From Persephonella sp. (GTDB lineage Bacteria > Aquificota > Aquificia > Aquificales > Hydrogenothermaceae), in NCBI GenBank assembly GCA_027058925.1, contig JALTAS010000122.1:1-11643 (forward strand): a stretch of 11,643 nt of DNA, given 5' to 3'. The translations under genes and the position numbers were made by a program. Below, piece after piece: positions 6,732 through 11,643 of the stretch. The notes below the pieces were generated by a model. That model was not told where the DNA came from, ran no database searches, and saw only the letters and a program-made list of their open reading frames with translations. Within the stretch, counting starts at the first letter, position 1. Every line of letters starts with the position of its first letter.

Positions 6732-7686
6732 GATTGTTTTATTCTTTATACTGACAATTGAATACTCTTTTGGGCTAACTCCTCATCTTGTAAATACAGG
6801 AAAAGTAGACGGTGCTGTAAGTGATATAAGATATAAAGACGGAAAAATTTATATAGCAACTGAAAGGGGAAAGGTTGAGATATTTGATTTCAAGACCTTA
6901 AAAAAATTGGATATCATATCTTACCCAAAATTTGAGGATTTCACAGGTGAACTTCAGCTACCAAAAGTTTTCTCCGTTGATATATCACCAGATGGAAAGA
7001 AAATCGTTGCTGTTATTCAGGCAACAAGAGGTGGGAGGGAAGTTTACCTTTTTGAAAATGGAAAACTTCAAAAAATAATAGACAGAAGAAAGCACCTTCA
7101 GATAGCAAGACTCAGATTTATAAATAATAATCTCTTATTGTTTGGTCTGAGTGGTGATGAAATAGTTCTTTACGATCTTAATAAAAACAAAATCATATAC
7201 AGAAAGCCTGTTGGAATGTCGTTTTTTTCTGACATGGAAATAAATGATGAAAAAAATATGGTTGCTGTTGCAGATGAAAGTGGTGATACAAAAATTGCCA
7301 GTATAAAAAGTGGCAAAGTGATTAAGGTAATAGAAGAACTTAATAAAGACAAAGTGTTTGATGTTGATTTTAGAAACAATAGAGTTATAACAGGTGGAAG
7401 GGACAAAAAGGCTGTTTATTACAACCTTAAAACAGATCATTACACAACATTTCCCGCAGATGATTTTATGGTTTTTTCTGTTGCCCTCAGTCCATCTGGA
7501 AATAGGGGAGCTTATCTGTATAACGACAGATTTGATGTGAGAATTGTGGACACAGAAGAAGGAACAATTTTAACAACACTTTCAGGGCATAGAGCAACAC
7601 CTTCAAATATAAGATTTGTTGATGAGAATCAATTAATTATTGGATGTGATGACGGAAAATTATATATATGGAGGATGGAACCATGA
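6715..7686 (+). CDS. napL: NapL, secreted beta-propeller protein of the nap operon
   Basis: The 323-residue product starts with a Sec-type signal (MKRLHKIVLFFILTIEYSFG, about residues 1-20) and continues as degenerate WD40-like repeats. Strand pairs such as GKIYIATERGKVEIFD, DEIVLYDLNKNKIIYR, ITGGRDKKAVYYNLK and a final GCDDGKLYIWRME support a seven- or eight-bladed propeller. Position between napF and napD is where napL stands in Wolinella and Campylobacter (napAGHBFLD). NapL there is periplasmic and has only a modest effect on nitrate reduction, so its function is unclear. No heme motif or metal site is visible. AGAGGGG at 6706-6712 precedes the ATG, which lies inside the end of napF. The assignment rests on gene order plus fold; the sequence alone would give only 'WD40-like periplasmic protein'. 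Confidence 0.82.
   Translation: MKRLHKIVLFFILTIEYSFGLTPHLVNTGKVDGAVSDIRYKDGKIYIATERGKVEIFDFKTLKKLDIISYPKFEDFTGELQLPKVFSVDISPDGKKIVAVIQATRGGREVYLFENGKLQKIIDRRKHLQIARLRFINNNLLLFGLSGDEIVLYDLNKNKIIYRKPVGMSFFSDMEINDEKNMVAVADESGDTKIASIKSGKVIKVIEELNKDKVFDVDFRNNRVITGGRDKKAVYYNLKTDHYTTFPADDFMVFSVALSPSGNRGAYLYNDRFDVRIVDTEEGTILTTLSGHRATPSNIRFVDENQLIIGCDDGKLYIWRMEP
7670..7674 (+). promoter_or_regulatory. napD Shine-Dalgarno
   Basis: GGAGG is eight bases before the ATG at 7683, whose ATGA overlaps the TGA of napL. This makes 7683 the better start than the in-frame ATG at 7668, whose own codon overlaps the GGAGG. Confidence 0.75.
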
Positions 7687-8039
7687 ATATTTCAAGTGCT
7701 GTTGTGATAACAGAGCCAAAACATATCAAGGAGGTTCTCAAAGAGCTTGAAGATAGCGGTCTTTGTGATGTTTACTTCCATGATGAAAAATCAGGAAAGA
7801 TAGTCATCATAATTGAAGGGGAGGATGTAAATGAAGAGACCTTCAAGTTGAGACAGATCCAGACACTACCCCATGTTCTTTCTGCGAATATGGTTTACTC
7901 ATATTCTGAAGAAGAGTGGGAATCTGCAGCAGAGTACTTGCAAAAACTGAGTAATGATGTTCCTGAAATACTTAATGATGAGAATGTTAAAGCTGAAGAT
8001 ATTGTTTACAAAGGTCATATCAAGGGCTACATAAGTTAG
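7683..8039 (+). CDS. napD: NapD, chaperone for the NapA Tat signal
   Basis: NapD binds the twin-arginine signal of NapA in the cytoplasm and delays export until the cofactor is inserted. The 118-residue product has the ferredoxin-like alpha-beta pattern of NapD: strand MNISSAVVIT, helix KHIKEVLKELED, strand CDVYFHDEKSGKIVIIIEG, helix ETFKLRQIQTLPHVLSANMVYSY. The opening 'ISSAVV' and the 'LPHVLSANMVY' element (residues 62-72) are typical. E. coli NapD is about 87 residues, so an acidic tail of about 40 residues (from 79 on) is extra; Campylobacterota versions are also longer. The start overlaps the napL stop. The pairing with a Tat-dependent napA seven genes upstream supports the call. Confidence 0.88.
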   Translation: MNISSAVVITEPKHIKEVLKELEDSGLCDVYFHDEKSGKIVIIIEGEDVNEETFKLRQIQTLPHVLSANMVYSYSEEEWESAAEYLQKLSNDVPEILNDENVKAEDIVYKGHIKGYIS

Positions 8040-8048
8040 AGGAAAAAC

Positions 8049-8585
8049 ATGGATAAAACATTTGATATGTTTTGGGAAACGGAAGTTCCCGAAAATGAGC
8101 TGATTATCTCAAGAACAGACCTGAAAGGAATAATTACCTATGTAAATGAGACATTTGCAAGGATTTCAGGTTACGAACCTGAAGAATTGATAGGAAAGCC
8201 CCACAGCATAATAAGGCATCCGGATATGCCAAAGTCTATCTTTAAAGATCTTTGGGAGACAATAAAACAGGGTAAAACATGGAGAGGTTATATCAAAAAT
8301 CTCCGTAAAGATAAGGGCTATTACTGGGTTTACGCAGAAATGTCTGGGGTTTATAAAAATGGGGAGCTTGTTGAGTTTAAATCAATGAGATCCCCAGTTT
8401 CAAAAGAAAAGAAAAAACAGATGCAAGACCTTTATGACAGAATGAGAGAAAAAGAAGGAGGTGATGTGAGGGTAGTTATGTATCTGCCAAAAGCGGTTTA
8501 TGACAGGCTTGAAAGTTTGTCTGAAAGATTAGGCATATCCGGTGAGGAAGTTTTATCAAGACTTTTATCCGAAGCAAAGATATAA
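8049..8585 (+). CDS. Aer-like PAS domain joined to a putative ribbon-helix-helix domain
   Basis: Residues about 15-130 closely resemble the FAD-binding PAS domain of the aerotaxis receptor Aer: RTDLKGIITYVNETFARISGY, then GKPHSIIRHPDMP (RHPD at 56-59), then DLWETIKQGKTWRGYIKNLRK and YYWV. In Aer the RHPD residues are needed for FAD binding, so redox or oxygen sensing is a reasonable inference. There are no transmembrane, HAMP or signalling domains. After a short Lys/Glu-rich linker, residues 139-177 read as one strand (DVRVVMYLP), a helix (KAVYDRLESLSERLG), a turn (ISG) and a second helix (EEVLSRLLSEA). This is the pattern of a MetJ/Arc/CopG ribbon-helix-helix DNA-binding unit. A one-component redox-responsive regulator is therefore plausible. 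The gene starts nine bases after napD with AGAGGAA as Shine-Dalgarno, and precedes the porin gene by 15 bases. Confidence 0.75.
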   Translation: MDKTFDMFWETEVPENELIISRTDLKGIITYVNETFARISGYEPEELIGKPHSIIRHPDMPKSIFKDLWETIKQGKTWRGYIKNLRKDKGYYWVYAEMSGVYKNGELVEFKSMRSPVSKEKKKQMQDLYDRMREKEGGDVRVVMYLPKAVYDRLESLSERLGISGEEVLSRLLSEAKI

Positions 8586-8600
8586 TTCAAGGAGGTTTGG

Positions 8601-9884
8601 ATGATGAAAGGGAAAGTACTGAGTTTAGGAGCAGCAGCCCTGCTGGCAGGAGGAGCGTTCCTGCTAACAGGTCAAACAAATGTTTCAAACGCTCAGGATT
8701 TAGTGGGAGTATCTTTTATTGAAAATGTAAAACCATATCTTGAGTTCAGACCAAGGTATGAGTATGTGGATGTTGACAAATCTGGGAACAAAGAGGCAAA
8801 TGCTCTGACAATCAGAACAAAAATCGGTGTTAACATCGGAACTGTACTTGGTGTAAATGGTCTATCTGCAACTCTTGAGGCGATTGATGTTTCGGCACTT
8901 GTTGATGAATATTCTCCACAAAGAACCAAATATGAAACCGTTGCAGATCCAGATAACACAAGAATTACACAGGCTTACCTTGCTTACAAATTTGGAAATT
9001 ATGTTTTTGTTGCAGGTAGAAAGTATGTTGCTATTGATGACCACAGATTCATAGGAACAGTTGGCTGGAGGCAAATGCCCCAAACACTTGGAGTAATAGC
9101 TGTTGCAGGAAAACCAATCCAAAATCTAGATTTCTTACTCGCAGGTGTTTATGAAAGAAAGTTTGTTGTGGACAGCGGAAATATGGACTGGTCTCTTGAC
9201 AAAATGCCTATTGTTCTTGACGTGAACTACAAAGTTGTTCCACAACTCAAAATCAAAGGTTTTGCTTATCTGTTAACGGACATTCACAACACATACGGTG
9301 TTAAAGCTTCAGGTGCTGTAAATCTTGGAAATGGTGTTAAGATCTCTTATCTTGGTGAGTATGCAAAACAGACAGATCCTTATGAGAAAGATAATGCAAA
9401 CACAAAACCTGATATAGATACAGATTACTATAGGGTTAAAGTTGGTGCATCAGCTATGGGATTTTTTGGTAACGTGATGTATACATATTTTGGAGATAAG
9501 AACGGAAAACAGAAAGGTTTCTCAGTACCTCTGGCAACAAACCACAAATGGGACGGTTGGGCTGACGTTATGCTTGCCGGTGCAGCAGGTGGTTTTGACT
9601 ACGGTATGAATGAGTGGTGCTTCTCAGTCGGATATAAAAATCCAACTATCGGAAAGGTTATGGTTGCATATCTCACATTTGATTCGGATAAAGATCCTGG
9701 AACTGTTGGAAAAAGCGTAGGATCTGAAATAGATGCTCTTTATGCTAAAAAACTCACAAAAAGGCTTTCTTTCCTCGCAAAAGCAGCATGGTATAACGCT
9801 GATGATGGATATTACACAGGTGGAAGCTTAAAAGGAACAAACGATGTAACAAAATACTGGATACAGCTTGATTACAAATATTAA
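8601..9884 (+). CDS. Outer-membrane beta-barrel porin
   Basis: The 427-residue product has a Sec signal (MMKGKVLSLGAAALLAGG, hydrophobic to about residue 23, likely cleavage near NAQ at 32). It continues with many amphipathic strands rich in Tyr, Gly and alternating hydrophobics, such as VKPYLEFRPRYEYVDV near the start, and ends in WIQLDYKY. The terminal aromatic strand is typical of barrel proteins handled by the BAM complex. It resembles the alginate-export-like or general porins seen in Aquificota and Campylobacterota; substrate cannot be read from the sequence. One cysteine (NEWCFSVGY) is present. AAGGAGG at 8589-8595 is five bases from the ATG at 8601 and eight from the next ATG at 8604, so the true start may be 8604. 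Its place between the nap and nir modules suggests a role in nitrate or nitrite passage. Confidence 0.82.
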   Translation: MMKGKVLSLGAAALLAGGAFLLTGQTNVSNAQDLVGVSFIENVKPYLEFRPRYEYVDVDKSGNKEANALTIRTKIGVNIGTVLGVNGLSATLEAIDVSALVDEYSPQRTKYETVADPDNTRITQAYLAYKFGNYVFVAGRKYVAIDDHRFIGTVGWRQMPQTLGVIAVAGKPIQNLDFLLAGVYERKFVVDSGNMDWSLDKMPIVLDVNYKVVPQLKIKGFAYLLTDIHNTYGVKASGAVNLGNGVKISYLGEYAKQTDPYEKDNANTKPDIDTDYYRVKVGASAMGFFGNVMYTYFGDKNGKQKGFSVPLATNHKWDGWADVMLAGAAGGFDYGMNEWCFSVGYKNPTIGKVMVAYLTFDSDKDPGTVGKSVGSEIDALYAKKLTKRLSFLAKAAWYNADDGYYTGGSLKGTNDVTKYWIQLDYKY

Positions 9885-9904
9885 TTCCAATAAGGAGGGT
9901 AATT

Positions 9905-11548
9905 ATGAGGGTAACAAAAATGACCGGCGGTATGGTCAGTGCTGCTCTTTTAGTTGGAGCGGTGGCTTTTTCAATCAATACCGCCAAGGCTGAACAGTCA
10001 CCACCACCAATCACAAAAGAGGAGATGAAAAAGGCCGCACGCATTTACTTTGACAGATGTGCGGGATGTCACGGAATGCTGAGAAAAGGTGCAACAGGAC
10101 CTGCGCTCACTCCAGATAGAACAAGAAAACTTGGAACTGAAGCTCTTGAGGCGTTTATCTACAATGGAACACTTGGTGGTATGCCAGACTGGGGAAAACA
10201 GGGAATACTGAGCAAAAAAGAGATAAATCTGCTTGCAAGATATCTCCAGCACGAACCACCACCACCACCTGAACTCTCTATGCAGCAGATGAAATCTACA
10301 TGGAAAGTTTATGTACCTCCTGAAGACAGACCTACAAGACCTCAACACAGCCTTAACTGGAAGAACTTCTTCGGTGTAATCCTCAGGGATGTAGGTAAAG
10401 TTGCGATAGTTGATGGGGATACAAAAAAACTCGTCAACGTTGTTAATACAGGTTTTGCTGTTCATATCCTCAGATCTTCTGCTTCTGGTAGATATATGTA
10501 CGCTATCGGTAGAGATGGTAAGGCAACAGTTATAGATCTCTGGCTTTCAAAACCTGACAAAGTTGCTGAGGTTAAGGTATGTTACGATGCAAGATCAATA
10601 GATACAAGTAAGTACCACGGATTTGAGGATAAATACGCTGTTGTTGGCTGCTACTGGCCTCCATCATTTGTGGTTTTAGATGGTAAAACACTTGAACCTA
10701 AAAAGATCGTTTCAACAAGCGCTTACTACTATGATACGCAGGAGTTTGTCAGAGAAGCGAGGGTTGCATCAATCGTTTCATCACACTACGATCCAATATG
10801 GGTTCTTAACATCAAAGAGGCAGGTCAGGTATGGCTTGTTGATTATTCAAAAGTTGACAAAGGAACTGTCAAGATTGACATGATAGATTCTGAAAGATAT
10901 CTTCACGACGGTGGATGGGATCTGTCTAAGAGATACTTTCTTGTTGCTGCTAACATGAGGAACAAGATCGTTGTGATTGATACAAAAGATAAAGAGCTTG
11001 AAGCTATTGTAAAAGTAGGAACAAAACCTCACCCTGGAAGAGGTGCAAATATTGATCATCCAAAATACGGTCCTATCTGGTGTACAGGACATATAGGTGA
11101 AAAAAGAATCGCATGTATAGGAACAGATCCAGAAGGACATCCTCAGTACGCATGGAAGGTTGCAAAATGGTTTGATCTTCCTGGAGAAGGTGGTGGAAAC
11201 CTGTTTATCAAAACACATCCAAAATCCAAATACCTGATTGCAGACAGACCTCTTAACCCGGATCCACAGCTGAAAAGAAGCATATTCGTATTTGATAAGT
11301 ACACGTTTGAGCTTGTGAAAACACTGAAAGTGCCTGCGAAATACAAAAATATCAGAGCTGTTCATGAGGAGTTCAACGAGGATGGTTCTGAATTCTGGAT
11401 CTCAGTCTGGGGTAAAAAGAATCAGCCAACAGCGATCCTCGTTTATGATGCGAAGACTCTGAAGCTGAAGAAGGAGATCACAGGAGACTGGGTAAGAACG
11501 CCTACAGGTAAGTTTAATGTTTACAACACAATGAAGGATATTTACTAA
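9905..11548 (+). CDS. nirS: Cytochrome cd1 nitrite reductase NirS
   Basis: NirS is the periplasmic homodimeric enzyme that reduces nitrite to nitric oxide. A Sec signal covers about residues 1-29 (ending NTAKAE). The N-terminal cytochrome c domain has CAGCH at 52-56 and a likely axial Met93 in GGMPDWG. A Pro-rich linker (HEPPPPPE) leads to the d1-heme eight-bladed propeller. The d1 proximal ligand is His187 in TGFAVHI. The two active-site histidines are in LHDGGW (His334) and KPHPGRGAN (His376), matching His345 and His388 of Paracoccus. The end PTGKFNVYNTMKDIY matches the NirS C-terminus. These active-site residues and the c-domain exclude the paralogues NirF and NirN with good confidence. 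AAGGAGGG at 9892-9899 precedes the ATG. Length (547) is normal. Genes for d1-heme synthesis are not in the window. Confidence 0.96.
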   Translation: MRVTKMTGGMVSAALLVGAVAFSINTAKAEQSPPPITKEEMKKAARIYFDRCAGCHGMLRKGATGPALTPDRTRKLGTEALEAFIYNGTLGGMPDWGKQGILSKKEINLLARYLQHEPPPPPELSMQQMKSTWKVYVPPEDRPTRPQHSLNWKNFFGVILRDVGKVAIVDGDTKKLVNVVNTGFAVHILRSSASGRYMYAIGRDGKATVIDLWLSKPDKVAEVKVCYDARSIDTSKYHGFEDKYAVVGCYWPPSFVVLDGKTLEPKKIVSTSAYYYDTQEFVREARVASIVSSHYDPIWVLNIKEAGQVWLVDYSKVDKGTVKIDMIDSERYLHDGGWDLSKRYFLVAANMRNKIVVIDTKDKELEAIVKVGTKPHPGRGANIDHPKYGPIWCTGHIGEKRIACIGTDPEGHPQYAWKVAKWFDLPGEGGGNLFIKTHPKSKYLIADRPLNPDPQLKRSIFVFDKYTFELVKTLKVPAKYKNIRAVHEEFNEDGSEFWISVWGKKNQPTAILVYDAKTLKLKKEITGDWVRTPTGKFNVYNTMKDIY

Positions 11549-11643
11549 TGAATAGAATAATCCTGCTGCCGCTAACCCTCCTGATTGTTTTTGGTGCCTT
11601 TGCAGGGGAGTTGGCAAAGGGGAGCAAGCTGTACCAAAAACAC
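11548..11643 (+). CDS. Start of a small secreted protein, probably a cytochrome c (3' end outside window)
   Basis: The ATG shares one base with the nirS stop (TAATG), and AAGGA lies about nine bases upstream. The 32 visible residues begin with MNRIILLPLTLLIVFGAFAG, a clear Sec signal with likely cleavage after AFA. They continue with ELAKGSKLYQKH up to the window edge. The pattern G-x-x-L-Y-x-x-H just after the signal is how many class I cytochromes c lead into their CxxCH motif, so a NirC/NirM-type cytochrome that feeds NirS or takes part in d1-heme maturation is likely. The heme motif itself is outside the window, so this is inference from the start and from its place behind nirS. Confidence 0.65.
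   Translation, partial: MNRIILLPLTLLIVFGAFAGELAKGSKLYQKH

Noticed and set aside
8049..8585. PAS protein as a chemotaxis receptor such as Aer
   Set aside because: Only the PAS domain matches. There is no membrane anchor, HAMP or methyl-accepting domain, and the protein ends after 178 residues.
8857..9054. Small + strand frame inside the porin gene
   Set aside because: It is an overlapping frame in a well-supported gene with Leu/Met-rich composition and no ribosome binding site.
10995..11020. Search for CRISPR repeats, tRNAs, insertion-sequence ends or integrase genes anywhere in the window
   Set aside because: I saw no regularly spaced repeats, tRNA cloverleaf, transposase or terminal inverted repeats; the window is fully explained by the operon and its leader.
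9905..11548. NirF or NirN (d1-heme maturation paralogues) instead of NirS
   Set aside because: The cytochrome c domain with CAGCH and both active-site histidines (HDGGW, PHPGRGAN) are present, and the C-terminus matches NirS.

Overview
The window looks like chromosomal DNA from a thermophilic, chemolithotrophic bacterium of the Aquificota, most likely Hydrogenothermaceae (Persephonella or Sulfurihydrogenibium type). This is inferred from the AT-rich, purine-rich coding strand with heavy AGA/AGG/ATA codon use, tightly overlapping genes, Lys/Glu-rich proteins, and a nap cluster of the Campylobacterota order combined with a cytochrome cd1 nitrite reductase. No rRNA or marker gene is present to confirm the taxon. 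All recognisable genes lie on the + strand.

Layout. Positions 1-729 hold the 3' end of a multi-pass membrane protein gene and a 100-residue SufT/MIP18-type (DUF59) protein. Positions 730-1027 are a roughly 300-base control region. It contains an FNR/DNR-type box, two AT-rich palindromes, a possible 56-codon ORF, and a GC-richer stretch (911-1014) that folds on paper into two strong hairpins plus a possible pseudoknot ending exactly at the napA Shine-Dalgarno sequence. From 1028 to the right edge runs one unbroken array: napA-napG-napH-napB-napF-napL-napD, a PAS-domain protein, an outer-membrane porin, nirS (cytochrome cd1), and the start of a small secreted protein that is probably a cytochrome c. 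Gaps are 0-20 bases or the genes overlap, so a single long transcript is likely.

How the genes work together. NapH and NapG should take electrons from the quinol pool and pass them to the di-heme NapB, which here looks like a lipoprotein, and on to the Mo-bisMGD enzyme NapA. NapA reduces nitrate to nitrite in the periplasm. NapD and NapF are cytoplasmic maturation factors and NapL is a periplasmic propeller of unclear role. Nitrite is then reduced to NO by NirS, perhaps fed by the downstream cytochrome. The porin between the two modules may move anions across the outer membrane. There is no napC in the window.

The most noteworthy items are the structured napA leader RNA and a small protein that joins an Aer-like PAS domain to what looks like a ribbon-helix-helix DNA-binding domain. 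The latter would be a one-component redox regulator embedded in the operon.
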